Below are positions 51,573 through 60,142 of a stretch of 64,000 bases of DNA, piece by piece (position 1 is the first letter of the stretch; each line of letters starts with the position of its first letter). The stretch comes from Pseudomonas akapageensis (GTDB taxonomy: Bacteria; Pseudomonadota; Gammaproteobacteria; Pseudomonadales; Pseudomonadaceae). The stretch spans positions 1 through 64,000 of the forward strand of contig NZ_VXCP01000045.1 of NCBI RefSeq assembly GCF_011355085.1. Direction: 5' to 3'. The notes under the pieces were generated by a model. It did not search any database. It was given only the letters and a program-made list of their open reading frames with translations, and was not told where the DNA came from. The position numbers were made by a program, and so were the translations under genes.

Positions 51573-52793
51573 TCATCCTTTTACGCACACCACTTGTCGC
51601 AGGGTATGCACGATTTCCACCAGTTCGCGCTGGGCCTCCATGACGCGGTCGATGTCCTTGTAGGCCATCGGGATTTCATCAATGACGTCGGCGTCCTTGC
51701 GGCATTCCACATGGGCGGTGGCGCGGATCTGGTCGGCCACGGTGAACAGTTTTTTCGCCTGGGTCCGGCTCATGACCCGGCCTGCACCGTGGCTGCAGGA
51801 GCAGAACGATTCCTCGTTGCCCAGACCACGGACAATGAAGCTCTTGGCCCCCATGGAGCCGGGGATGATGCCCAGTTCACCCTTTTGCGCCGATACCGCG
51901 CCCTTGCGGGTAACCAGTACCTCCCGGCCGAAATGCCGTTCCTTTTGCACATAGTTGTGGTGGCAGTTCACTGCCTCGAGTTCGGCTTCGAAGGGCTTGG
52001 CAATGGCTTGCCGCGCCGCGCCGATGACCGCCTGCATCATCAGGGCGCGGTTCTGCCGGGCGAAATCCTGGGCCCAGCCGACGGCCTCGACATAGTCGGC
52101 GAAATGCCGGTTGCCTTCCTCGAAATAGGCCAGGTCGCGGTGGGGAAGGTTGGCGATGTGCTGGCGCATGTCGGCCTGCGCCAGTTCGATGAACTGTGTA
52201 CCGATGGCGTTGCCGACCCCGCGTGAACCGCTGTGCAGCATGAACCAGACGCGGTTGACCTCGTCCAGGCAGACTTCGATGAAATGGTTGCCGGTACCCA
52301 GGGTGCCCAGATGGTGACGGTTGTTGGTTTTTTCCAGGCGCGGGTATTTGTCGGTGATGGCCTTGAAGCGTCCGGCCAGTGCTTTCCAGGCGTGGTCCGC
52401 GGCGCCGGGTACGTTGTCCCAGGCGCCCGTGTCGCGCTTGTTTCGGCCGAAACTGCGTCCATGGGGCACCGCTTTCTCGATGGCACTGCGCAGGCGACTC
52501 AGGTTGTCGGGCAGGTCGGCGGCGGTCAGCGAAGTGCGCACGGCGATCATGCCGCAACCGATGTCCACGCCCACGGCGGCGGGGATGATCGCGCCAACGG
52601 TGGGGATCACGCTGCCGATGGTCGAGCCTTTGCCCAGGTGCACGTCCGGCATGACGGCCAGGTGCTTGAAGATGAACGGCAGTCTGGCGGTGTCGATCAG
52701 CTGTGCGCGGGCTTCGGGCTCGACGGGCACGCCCTGGGTCCAGAGCTTGATGGGCTTGGAGCCTGGGACTTCGAGCAGATCGTAGGTGGGCAT
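51573..52793 (-). CDS. rtcB: RNA-splicing ligase RtcB
   Basis: The 406-residue protein has AGGAAT upstream. RtcB motifs: MPDVHLGKGSTIGSVIP, GVDIGCGMIAV (Mn-binding Cys/Asp), LGTLGTGNHFIEVCLD, LHSGSRGVGN, and the guanylylated His in CSCSHGAGRVMSR. It joins 2',3'-cyclic phosphate or 3'-phosphate and 5'-OH RNA ends with GTP. No rtcA or rtcR lies next to it. Confidence 0.95.
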   Translation of the reverse strand: MPTYDLLEVPGSKPIKLWTQGVPVEPEARAQLIDTARLPFIFKHLAVMPDVHLGKGSTIGSVIPTVGAIIPAAVGVDIGCGMIAVRTSLTAADLPDNLSRLRSAIEKAVPHGRSFGRNKRDTGAWDNVPGAADHAWKALAGRFKAITDKYPRLEKTNNRHHLGTLGTGNHFIEVCLDEVNRVWFMLHSGSRGVGNAIGTQFIELAQADMRQHIANLPHRDLAYFEEGNRHFADYVEAVGWAQDFARQNRALMMQAVIGAARQAIAKPFEAELEAVNCHHNYVQKERHFGREVLVTRKGAVSAQKGELGIIPGSMGAKSFIVRGLGNEESFCSCSHGAGRVMSRTQAKKLFTVADQIRATAHVECRKDADVIDEIPMAYKDIDRVMEAQRELVEIVHTLRQVVCVKG

Positions 52794-52837
52794 GGGCGAT
52801 TCCTGTGCGGGGTCAGGAATATTTTACGCTGTTCTTG

Positions 52838-52923
52838 CGGGCCCTATCGCTGGCAAGCCAGCTCCCACAGGGAATGTGCACCACCGGCCCCTGTGGGAGC
52901 TGGCTTGCCAGCGATGAGGCCCG
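52838..52923. repeat. REP element, TGGCAAGCCAGC family
   Basis: The third copy of the family also at 22668 and 23124. It separates the rtcB start from the end of the Lrp gene. Confidence 0.88.
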
Positions 52924-52934
52924 CCCAGACAACA

Positions 52935-53447
52935 TCAAACCAACTGAGTCGCCGTATTCTTCACCACCGCCAACTCCGGATGCGCTACCAGCTTGTCGAT
53001 ATGCAGCTCATCATTGTTCAACCAGGTCTCGGTCAACACCCGATAGTGCTCCATGTCCTTGCAGCGCATGCGCAGACTGTAATCGAAGGGCCCGCTGATA
53101 AGCTGGCATTCGAACACCTGCGGGCAGGCCTTGACGCAGGCTTCGAAGGCTTTCTGGGCGGCGCGGCCGCTCTGGTTGGAGAGGGCGACCAGCACCAGCA
53201 GCGACAGCCCCGGGGACACCATCTGCACATCGATGATCGCCCCGTACCCGCGAATCACCCCGCGCCGTTCGAGCTTGCGCACCCGTTCCAGGCAGGGCCT
53301 GGGCGTGAGGTGTACCAATGACGACAGCTTTTCGTAGGTGATCCGCCCCTGGTGGCGCAGTACATCGATGATCGCCTCATCGATGCGGTCCAGTGGCGGC
53401 GAGGAGTGGTTGCCGTTGGCCTTCGTATCCATTGTCAGGTTATTCAC
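52935..53447 (-). CDS. Lrp/AsnC-family regulator
   Basis: The 170-residue protein starts with GTG at 53447, overlapping the ATPase stop (GTGA), so it is the last gene of the transporter operon; the ATG at 53432 is possible. AsnC helix-turn-helix: RIDEAIIDVLRHQGRITYEK, SSLVHLTPRPCLERVRKLER. The RAM domain begins LLVLVALSNQSG. It probably senses ornithine, citrulline or arginine and controls the block. Confidence 0.9.
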   Translation of the reverse strand: MNNLTMDTKANGNHSSPPLDRIDEAIIDVLRHQGRITYEKLSSLVHLTPRPCLERVRKLERRGVIRGYGAIIDVQMVSPGLSLLVLVALSNQSGRAAQKAFEACVKACPQVFECQLISGPFDYSLRMRCKDMEHYRVLTETWLNNDELHIDKLVAHPELAVVKNTATQLV

Positions 53448-54298
53448 TTCAATCGGTTGGACAGGAATTGCTGCAGGCGTTCACTGCGCGGCTGGTCGAG
53501 TATCTCGGCGCCGCCCTGTTCCTCGACCCTTCCCTGGTGCAGAAACAGCACCTGGCTCGAGACCTGCCGGGCAAAGCCCATTTCATGGGTGACCATGACC
53601 ATGGTACGGCCTTCCTCAGCCAACGTCTGTATGACTTTGAGCACTTCGCCGACCAGTTCCGGGTCGAGCGCCGAGGTCGGTTCGTCGAACAGGATGATCT
53701 CCGGCTCCATGGCCAGGGCCCGGGCAATGGCCACGCGTTGCTGTTGCCCGCCGGAGAGGAACGCCGGGTATTGATCGGCAACCCGGCCTGGCAGCCCGAC
53801 CTTGTCCAGATAGGCGCGGGCGCGGGCCTCGGCCTCCTGGGCGCTGACCCCGAGCACGCGGCGCGGGGCCATGCAGATGTTCTCCAGCACCGTCATGTGG
53901 CTCCACAGGTTGAAGTGCTGGAAGACCATGGCCAGGCGCGTGCGCAGGTTCTGCAATTGCGCCGGATGCGGGGCGCGGGCACCGCCTTTGCCCTGGCGCA
54001 TCTCGATGGTCTGGCCATCGAGGGTGATGCTGCCGGCGTCGGGTTGTTCGAGGAAGTTGATGCAGCGCAGCATGGTACTTTTGCCCGAGCCACTGGCGCC
54101 GATCATGCTGATCACATCGCCGCTCCTGGCGTGCAGCGAAACACCCTTGAGCACTTCGTGGTCGCCATAGCGCTTGTACAGGTCCTGGACCTTGAGCTTG
54201 ACGGCGGCGCTGTCGGCGACGGCATGGCTGTGCCCGGCCGGGCGCGATCGGGTCGGGGTGTTCGGGTGCGACGACAAGGCTTGTACGGATGGTTTCAT
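53444..54298 (-). CDS. ABC transporter ATP-binding protein (HisP/AotP type)
   Basis: The 284-residue protein carries an extra N-terminal tail of about 30 residues before the usual HisP start. Walker A GASGSGKST, Q-loop MVFQHFNLW, signature FLSGGQQQRVAIARALA, Walker B IILFDEPTSALDP, and H-loop VTHEMGFA. It powers polar amino-acid uptake with the two permeases and binding protein encoded upstream. Confidence 0.93.
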   Translation of the reverse strand: MKPSVQALSSHPNTPTRSRPAGHSHAVADSAAVKLKVQDLYKRYGDHEVLKGVSLHARSGDVISMIGASGSGKSTMLRCINFLEQPDAGSITLDGQTIEMRQGKGGARAPHPAQLQNLRTRLAMVFQHFNLWSHMTVLENICMAPRRVLGVSAQEAEARARAYLDKVGLPGRVADQYPAFLSGGQQQRVAIARALAMEPEIILFDEPTSALDPELVGEVLKVIQTLAEEGRTMVMVTHEMGFARQVSSQVLFLHQGRVEEQGGAEILDQPRSERLQQFLSNRLK

Positions 54299-54301
54299 GG
54301 G

Positions 54302-55015
54302 TTAGCCTCGGGTAGGAGCGAGAAAGGTCATCCAGCGGCGCTCGGCCAGGCGGAACGCGCCGACCAGGGCAAACGACAGCAGCATGTAGAGCAATGCGGC
54401 GATGCCGAACGACTGGAATGTCAAAAAGGTTGCGGCGTTGGCGTCACGGGCCACCTTGAGGATGTCGGCGATGGTCGCGGTGAAGGCCAGCGAGGTGGCG
54501 TGCAGCATCAGGATCGCTTCATTGCTGTAGGCCGGCAACGAGCGGCGCAAGGCCGCCGGTATCACCACGAACAGGTTCAGGCGCCAGCCGTACAGGCCAT
54601 AGGCCCTTGCCGCTTCAACTTCACCATGGGGGATGTTGCGAATGGCGCCGGCGAAAATCTCCACGGTGTAGGCACAGGTGTTGAGCACGAAGGCCAGCAG
54701 GGTGCAATTCAACGCATTGCGGAAAAACTGGTCGAGCAAGGCGCTGTCACGTACCACCTCAAGGCCGTAGAGGCCGGTGTAGCAAATCAGCAACTGGATA
54801 TAGAGCGGCGTACCGCGAAACAGGTAGGTGTAGAACTCCACCGGCCAGCGCACCCAGAAATGCTCCGACACCCGGGCGATCGCCAAGGGGATGGAAATGA
54901 AGAACCCCAGCACCATGCTGATAATGAACAGCCAGAGGGTCATGGAAAGGCCCGACAGGCCGTTGCCGTCACTCCAGAGGAATGCGGGGCCGTATTGCTG
55001 CAGTAATTCGATCAT
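54302..55015 (-). CDS. ABC transporter permease (HisM/AotM type)
   Basis: The 237-residue membrane protein overlaps the preceding permease by ATGA. Inner-membrane permease EAA loop: AARAYGLYGWRLNLFVVIPA. It pairs with the other permease gene as the transport channel for a basic or polar amino acid. Confidence 0.9.
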   Translation of the reverse strand: MIELLQQYGPAFLWSDGNGLSGLSMTLWLFIISMVLGFFISIPLAIARVSEHFWVRWPVEFYTYLFRGTPLYIQLLICYTGLYGLEVVRDSALLDQFFRNALNCTLLAFVLNTCAYTVEIFAGAIRNIPHGEVEAARAYGLYGWRLNLFVVIPAALRRSLPAYSNEAILMLHATSLAFTATIADILKVARDANAATFLTFQSFGIAALLYMLLSFALVGAFRLAERRWMTFLAPTRG

Positions 55016-55737
55016 CGCGCCAACCCCTTGATGCCGATGTTGTAGCGCCGCTCCAGGCGTTTGAACACGCGGTTGGAGAGGGTGGTGATCACCAGGTAGA
55101 CCAGGCCCGCAAGGATCAGGAAATACAAGGTGTTGTTGGTGGTCTTGCCGGCGTTCTGCGCGGCCTTGACCAGGTCCGACAGGCCGATGATCGAGACCAG
55201 TGCCGTGGACTTGAGCAGCACCAGCCAGTTATTGCCCAGGCCCGGCAGGGCAAAGCGCATCAGTTGCGGGAACAGCACCAGGCGAAAGCGCTGGGCCTTG
55301 CTCAGCCCGTAAGCGGTCGCCGCTTCCAGCTGCCCGGCCGGCACGCTCAAAATGGCCCCACGAAAGTTTTCGGTGAAATAGGCGCCGTAGATAAAGCCCA
55401 GGGTGATGACCCCGGCATCGAAGGGGTCGATTTCCAGGTAGCCCCAGCCCATCAGCTCGGTCAGGTCGTTGAGCCACAGTTGCAGGCTGTAGAAAATCAG
55501 CAGGATCAGGACCAGGTCCGGCACGCTGCGGATCAGCGTGGTGTACATCGTCGCCGGCATGCGCAGTACACGCACCCGGGACAGTTTGGCGCTGGCGCCG
55601 ATCAGGCCCAGGGCCAGACTCAGCAGCAGCGACAGCGCGGCAAGTTTGAGGGTCATCCAGGTGCCTTGCGCCAGCAAGGGGCCAAAGCCTTGCAGGCTCA
55701 AGGCCTGCAGGCCCATCGAGTCGAGGAAGTCATTCAC
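55012..55737 (-). CDS. ABC transporter permease (HisQ/AotQ type)
   Basis: The 241-residue protein uses the GTG at 55737 (MNDFLDSMGLQ). The longer frame to 55776 would put the start inside a strong hairpin and is unlikely. The EAA loop is EAATAYGLSKAQRFRLVLFP. It forms the heteromeric channel with the next gene. Confidence 0.88.
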   Translation of the reverse strand: MNDFLDSMGLQALSLQGFGPLLAQGTWMTLKLAALSLLLSLALGLIGASAKLSRVRVLRMPATMYTTLIRSVPDLVLILLIFYSLQLWLNDLTELMGWGYLEIDPFDAGVITLGFIYGAYFTENFRGAILSVPAGQLEAATAYGLSKAQRFRLVLFPQLMRFALPGLGNNWLVLLKSTALVSIIGLSDLVKAAQNAGKTTNNTLYFLILAGLVYLVITTLSNRVFKRLERRYNIGIKGLAR

Positions 55738-55773
55738 GGGAAGAGTCTCAGTAAGGCGGGAGACGAAGACCAA

Positions 55774-55800
55774 CACTGACCCGGCAGCGCCGGGTCAGTG
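55774..55800 (-). promoter_or_regulatory. 12-bp stem hairpin between binding-protein and permease genes
   Basis: A perfect 12+12 inverted repeat (CACTGACCCGGC / GCCGGGTCAGTG, 3-base loop) directly after the binding-protein stop. It probably terminates part of the transcripts or protects the 3' end, giving more binding protein than membrane parts. A comparable REP lies between hisJ and hisQ in Salmonella. Confidence 0.7.
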
Positions 55801-55809
55801 GCCGGTGAT

Positions 55810-56589
55810 TCACTCGTTGTAGATATCCAGCTCGCCGACGTATTTCTTCTGGATGGCGGCGAAGGTGCCGTCGGCATGCACGGCGGCGATGCCCTTGTTG
55901 ATCAGCGCCATCAGCTCGGTGTCGTTCTTGCGCAGGCCCATGGCGATGTCCAGGGGCAGGGTCGGGTCCTTGATCGCCGGGCCGCTCTTGAAGTCGGCGC
56001 CTTCGGGCTTGGACAGAAAGTTCAGCTCGGCTTCCAGTTTGTCGGTCAGGGTGGCGTCCAGGCGGCCATTGATCAGGTCGGCGTAGTTCTGGTCCTGGGC
56101 CTGGTAGGCCTTGACCTGAACCCCGAGCGGGGTCAGCTTGGCGCGGGCGTAGGCCTCTTGCAACGAGCCTTGCAGCACACCGATCTGCTTGCCCTTGAGC
56201 GATTCGGGCGTATCGCCGAAACCGGCATTCTTGCGGGTGATCACCGAGGTCGGGCTGAGGAACAGGCGGTCGGAGAAATCGATCTGCTTCTGCCGCGCCG
56301 GGGTCACGGCCATGGACGACATGATCGCGTCGAACTTGCGTGCGCGCAGGGCCGGGATCATGCCGTCGAATTCGTTGTGTACCCACACGCATTTGACTTC
56401 GAGCTTGGCGCAGATGGCATTGCCCAGTTCAATGTCGAAACCTTGCAGGCTGCCGTCGGCGGCAACGGACTCGAAGGGAGGGTAATCGGGGAAGACACCA
56501 AAGCGGATTTCTTTCCATTCCTGGGCTTGCGCGACGCTGGCGCACAGCGGCAGTACGAGCACGGCGAGGAGCTTTTTCAGTGAAGTCAT
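55810..56589 (-). CDS. Periplasmic amino-acid-binding protein (HisJ/AotJ type)
   Basis: The 259-residue protein has a signal peptide (KKLLAVLVLPLCASVAQAQ, cleaved before EWKEIRFG). Class II solute-binding motifs: FPPFES-like DYPPFESVAADGSLQGFDIE, KFDAIMSSMAVTPARQKQID, ITRKNAGFGDTPESLKGKQI. It binds a polar amino acid such as ornithine, arginine or citrulline. The substrate is inferred from the adjacent ornithine cyclodeaminase and CtlX genes. Confidence 0.92.
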   Translation of the reverse strand: MTSLKKLLAVLVLPLCASVAQAQEWKEIRFGVFPDYPPFESVAADGSLQGFDIELGNAICAKLEVKCVWVHNEFDGMIPALRARKFDAIMSSMAVTPARQKQIDFSDRLFLSPTSVITRKNAGFGDTPESLKGKQIGVLQGSLQEAYARAKLTPLGVQVKAYQAQDQNYADLINGRLDATLTDKLEAELNFLSKPEGADFKSGPAIKDPTLPLDIAMGLRKNDTELMALINKGIAAVHADGTFAAIQKKYVGELDIYNE

Positions 56590-56737
56590 TTTCAGTATCC
56601 CTGTGTTTTGTAGTTGGATTAGGGCAGTAGAAAGGTGTCTGTCCTTGGCGTGGTCGTTTGCTGACTCTTCGGTCGCGCCAAGAATGCGTGATGCTTGGGT
56701 TTTTTTTTTGTCGTTAAGCCTTTTTGAGCTGCGGGAA

Positions 56738-56766
56738 TCGGCTGTTAAAACTTTTGTGACAGCCGA
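56738..56766. promoter_or_regulatory. Inverted repeat upstream of the ABC operon
   Basis: TCGGCTGT-N13-ACAGCCGA lies about 150 bases before the binding-protein start, in the 224-base gap after the ornithine cyclodeaminase gene. On the minus strand TGTCAC followed by an A/T-rich run resembles a regulator half-site. It could be an operator or a weak terminator. Confidence 0.4.
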
Positions 56767-56813
56767 ATCCGCTGTGGCATCGCCTGTTTAGGCTCCGGGG
56801 CAGCGCGTTTTAC

Positions 56814-57860
56814 TCAGGCGCGCTTCTTTTGTGCTGGCGCAACCTGTGGTTGCAGGCGAGCGAACAGGTCCTTGGGGTTGCGCAGGTCAGGCACCAGCTC
56901 GAGCTCGCTGCCGATGTCCAAAGTGCGGGCTACATCGAGGACGTAGCGCAGCGCGGAATAGTCTTCCAGGGCAAAGCCGACCGAGTCGAACAGGGTCACG
57001 TCCTGATCGCTGTCGCGACCGGTGACTTCGCCCTGGACCACGCGCCAGAACTCGGTGACAGGCGAGTTGGCGGGCATCTGCTGGATCTCGCCTTCGATGC
57101 GGCTTTGCGGTTCGTATTCGACGAACACCCGGGCACTTTCGACGATGTCGCGGTGCAGCTCGGTCTTGCCCGGGCAGTCGCCACCGACGGCATTCAGGTG
57201 CATCCCCGGCTCGATCATGTCTGCGGTCAGGATGGTGGCGTAGGCCTTGTCGGCGGTCACGGTGGTGACAATATCGGCGCCGCGCACGGCCTCGGCAACC
57301 GAGCCTGCGAAGACGACCTTGATGGCCGGGAAGTGGGCCAGGTTATTGGCCAGCTTGCGGGTGGCCTGCGGGTCGATGTCGAACAGGCGAATTTCATCGA
57401 TGCCCAGCAGGGTGTGGAACGCCAGCGCCTGGAACTCGCTCTGCGAACCGTTGCCGATCAGCGCCATGCTGCGCGAGTTGGCGCGGGCCATATAGCGTGC
57501 GGCGAGGGCCGAGGTGGCGGCGGTGCGAATCGCCGTGGTCAGGGTCATCTCGCTGAGCAGCACCGGTTTGCCGGTGTCGACATCGCCCAGCGCACCAAAG
57601 GCCATCACCGTGAGCATGCCGCTCTGGGTGTTCTTCGGGTGACCGTTGACGTATTTGAAGGCATAGAGCGAGGCATCGGAGACCGGCATCAGCTCGATCA
57701 CCCCCTCAGGGGAATGATTGGCCAGTCGCGCGCATTTCTCGAAGTCCTGCCAGCGCAGGTAATCCTCACGAATGTATTCGGCCATTTCCGACAGGCATTG
57801 CAGCAGGCCTTTACGGGCAACCAGGTGGCTCAAGTCGTTGACGTCGATATAGCGGGTCAT
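56814..57860 (-). CDS. Ornithine cyclodeaminase
   Basis: The 348-residue OCD/mu-crystallin family protein shows MTLTTAIRTAATSALAARYM (substrate-binding Arg), ALIGNGSQSEFQALAF (NAD fold), and HLNAVGGDCPGKTELH with the catalytic Asp. It converts L-ornithine to L-proline and ammonia. It starts 15 bases after the CtlX stop, so the two enzymes form a citrulline to ornithine to proline path. Confidence 0.92.
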   Translation of the reverse strand: MTRYIDVNDLSHLVARKGLLQCLSEMAEYIREDYLRWQDFEKCARLANHSPEGVIELMPVSDASLYAFKYVNGHPKNTQSGMLTVMAFGALGDVDTGKPVLLSEMTLTTAIRTAATSALAARYMARANSRSMALIGNGSQSEFQALAFHTLLGIDEIRLFDIDPQATRKLANNLAHFPAIKVVFAGSVAEAVRGADIVTTVTADKAYATILTADMIEPGMHLNAVGGDCPGKTELHRDIVESARVFVEYEPQSRIEGEIQQMPANSPVTEFWRVVQGEVTGRDSDQDVTLFDSVGFALEDYSALRYVLDVARTLDIGSELELVPDLRNPKDLFARLQPQVAPAQKKRA

Positions 57861-57875
57861 GTTGATTTCCTCTAT

Positions 57876-58793
57876 TTAGTTGCGCGTTGGCAAATGGACT
57901 TCGGCGAGCATGCAACGGGCGCTGCCGCCACCGATGCGTTCGATATGGTCGATGTTCACCACCACCGGCCGGGTGTAGCGCTCGACCTGCTGGCGCTGGG
58001 CCGGCAGCAGCGAACTCCAGGCGCTACGGGACATCACCAGCAGGGGCTGGCCATCCTTGTCGTGGACTTCGAGCATGTTGCCGGCGAAGGCTTCGAGCTG
58101 GTCGTAGTCCAGAGTCAGGATGTCCTTGCCGGTGTCGTGCAGTGAGCGTTGCAGGGCCTGGCGCTCGGTTTCCACCGGCAGCGCCTGCAGGCAGACCAGC
58201 GAGAGGTCGCGGCCGACGCTCATCATGACGTTGCTGTGGTAGATCGGCGCCTGGTGACGGTCGATCGCATGGAAGGCGCAGACGCGGTAGTCCAGGCGTT
58301 CGGCGAACTGGTGCAAGGCATCGACGTGGGTGCGTCCGGAATGGCAGGCATAACTGATGCGGTTTTCACGGTCCAGGACCATGCTGCCGGTGCCTTCCAG
58401 AAACAGGTTCTGCTGCTCCAGCGGGCTGAGGTCGATGGTGTTGCGGATGTCGAACCGTTGATCGAGCACCTGCAGCACGCCTTTGTTGCGCTCCAGGCGA
58501 CGGTTCTGGCCTTCCATCGGGTAGAGCACCAGGCTGCCGTCGGCGTGGCTGCTCCACCAGTTGTTGGGGAAAATCGAGTCCGGGGTATGCGGCGCCGGCG
58601 TGTCTTGCACCACCAACACTTCGACGCCGTGCCGGCGCAGGGTATCGACATAACTGTCGAACTCTTCCAGCGCTTTTTGCTGCGCCTGTTCCGGGTCCAG
58701 CAACGCTTGCTGAAAGCGGTTGTTGAGGGCGGTATCGGGGTTGAAGGCGAACCGCGTGGGGCGGATCATCAGGACGGTATTTGTTGTTTGCAT
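57876..58793 (-). CDS. ctlX: Citrulline utilisation hydrolase CtlX
   Basis: The 305-residue amidinotransferase-fold protein shows TPDSIFPNNWWSSH (Asp), LFLEGTGSMVLDRENRISYA (Glu), a His in YHSNVMMSVG, and catalytic Cys in IGGGSARCMLAEVHLP. This pattern is that of CtlX, proposed to hydrolyse citrulline to ornithine, rather than arginine deiminase. The adjacent ornithine cyclodeaminase fits. Confidence 0.88.
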   Translation of the reverse strand: MQTTNTVLMIRPTRFAFNPDTALNNRFQQALLDPEQAQQKALEEFDSYVDTLRRHGVEVLVVQDTPAPHTPDSIFPNNWWSSHADGSLVLYPMEGQNRRLERNKGVLQVLDQRFDIRNTIDLSPLEQQNLFLEGTGSMVLDRENRISYACHSGRTHVDALHQFAERLDYRVCAFHAIDRHQAPIYHSNVMMSVGRDLSLVCLQALPVETERQALQRSLHDTGKDILTLDYDQLEAFAGNMLEVHDKDGQPLLVMSRSAWSSLLPAQRQQVERYTRPVVVNIDHIERIGGGSARCMLAEVHLPTRN

Positions 58794-58922
58794 TGAGCAC
58801 GCATCCAGGGGTTGGCAATGGGCTCATTTTCCGCTGGATGACGACGGGGTTCCGGCTGAACTGGGTGGGGTGGTCAGCGGGGAAAGCTGAAAAGCGGGGA
58901 GGGGCAGCAGAATCGGCTGGGG

Positions 58923-59537
58923 TCAGGAAATGATGGCCGAGAGTTCACCAAGCTCTTTGAGCAGGGCTGGATCCGGGCTTGCGACCACATCATTCTGAAT
59001 CTGATAAATCACCGACTTGAGCAATTCGGTCTGATTCATGTGAGTGTTGTTGATCAACGCGTTCAGATCATTGGCAATGCGCGGTGAGACTTTCATCGAG
59101 AGACGACGTCGACAGACGCCGCGTGGTTCCATGAAACGATCCTGGGCATCCTTGTGGGCCAGTTGCAGCAGCGCTTTTGCTGCAGTGTCGCGGGCCAGGC
59201 GATTGAAGAAAAATGCCAGGATGACCTTGCGCATCTGGCTGCTGCCGCTCTGATCGATGGTGTGAATAGCCATGTCCAGCATGTCGATGTAAACCGCAGG
59301 AAGATTCGCATCAATTGCGATCAGTTCCTTCTGGCGGGCGTCTCGGATGGCAGGTGTGGATTGAGCAGGAATCGAGACCACCTGACTGCAGGTATCGCAC
59401 ACACCGACCAAAATCGCTTTGGCCATGCCTTTTCCGTCACTAAAAGGAACATCCCGTCGCAGGAACGTCGTCGTGACCGGCTTCTTGCAGTGAGTGCAGA
59501 GCGCTTTTCCGTGATCGCCTTCCTGGTAGAACTTCAT
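58923..59537 (-). CDS. Putative antitoxin: YgiT-like zinc finger plus ribbon-helix-helix
   Basis: The 204-residue protein starts at 59537 with AGGTA upstream, 6 bases after the preceding small gene. Residues about 14-50 hold CTHC and CDTC, which resembles the YgiT/MqsA zinc finger. After a helical middle part, residues about 148-185 read as a ribbon-helix-helix (SMKVSPRIANDLNALINNTH, NQTELLKSVIYQIQ) instead of the XRE helix-turn-helix of MqsA. Together with the small upstream gene and a palindrome before it, a toxin-antitoxin role is plausible. Function is not proven by sequence. Confidence 0.6.
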   Translation of the reverse strand: MKFYQEGDHGKALCTHCKKPVTTTFLRRDVPFSDGKGMAKAILVGVCDTCSQVVSIPAQSTPAIRDARQKELIAIDANLPAVYIDMLDMAIHTIDQSGSSQMRKVILAFFFNRLARDTAAKALLQLAHKDAQDRFMEPRGVCRRRLSMKVSPRIANDLNALINNTHMNQTELLKSVIYQIQNDVVASPDPALLKELGELSAIIS

Positions 59538-59543
59538 GACGGG

Positions 59544-59846
59544 TTACCTATGGACACTGATGAACCAGGTGTCTGGCTCCAGGAAAAAGAACTTCACATA
59601 CCAACCTTTGGTGATGATCACATGCACAATAATCGAGCGATCGACATGGTGGGGTGAGCACCTGTGCTGGGCACCGTTACTGTGCCTGAGTAACGCGGCC
59701 AGTTGATGAGGTGTGATTTCTCCGGTTGCCAACAGATTCTTCACGTCGATGTCATTGCGCGCTTCATGCTGGAAGTCACCGGCAAGCAGAGCGTTGATCA
59801 CCTTGAACCTGGCGTCCTTGAATCCATATCCGGCTTTCAACCTCAT
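59544..59846 (-). CDS. Small putative toxin, MqsR/RelE-like
   Basis: The 100-residue protein is taken from the ATG at 59846; a TTG at 59855 would add three residues. Helices (FKVINALLAGDFQHEARND, KNLLATGEITPHQLAALLRH) come first, then a beta-rich C-terminus (HVDRSIIVHVIITKGWYVKF, DTWFISVHR). Length and layout are like MqsR/RelE-type RNases, but no diagnostic catalytic motif could be confirmed. It is paired with the zinc-finger/RHH gene. Confidence 0.55.
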   Translation of the reverse strand: MRLKAGYGFKDARFKVINALLAGDFQHEARNDIDVKNLLATGEITPHQLAALLRHSNGAQHRCSPHHVDRSIIVHVIITKGWYVKFFFLEPDTWFISVHR

Positions 59847-59857
59847 CTCCACCAATC

Positions 59858-59875
59858 ATACGAATAATTTCGTAT
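59858..59875. promoter_or_regulatory. ATACGAA-N4-TTCGTAT operator-like palindrome
   Basis: A perfect 7+7 dyad 11 bases upstream of the small toxin-like start, well placed for autoregulation by the RHH protein. A second inverted repeat (10+10, 59878-59887 and 59900-59909) lies immediately beyond it. Confidence 0.65.
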
Positions 59876-60016
59876 AAAGCAAGTGAGAAGATAGGCTTAC
59901 TCACTTGCTCGTGTCATGGAGATGAAAGCTACCGGGTAAGCCAGGAAAATCTGCCGGCGAGGAGGCGTGCAGGAAGTCAGTGATTTCCGAAATATTCGAG
60001 AAATTTTGAGTTGGAA

Positions 60017-60128
60017 CTCGTTCCCACGCTCTGCGTGGGAATGCAGAGCCAGACGCTCCGGCGTCGAGCTATTGGAATGCGACGCAGAGCGTCGCCGGAC
60101 ACATTCCCACGCGGAGCGTGGGAACGAG
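60017..60128. repeat. REP/BIME element, GTGGGAAC family
   Basis: CTCGTTCCC to GGGAACGAG palindrome with nested inner repeats, the same family as 4451-4561. It fills the gap upstream of the toxin-like gene. Confidence 0.85.
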
Positions 60129-60142
60129 GCGTACGAGGCGTT

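Noticed and set aside
53393..55006. 537-residue plus-strand ORF across the ABC transporter genes
   Set aside because: It spans two well-defined genes on the other strand and shows only shadow composition.
56699..56709. Run of T residues as intrinsic terminator
   Set aside because: No GC-rich stem directly precedes it on the plus strand, and on the minus strand it lies in the leader of the binding-protein gene as an A-run.
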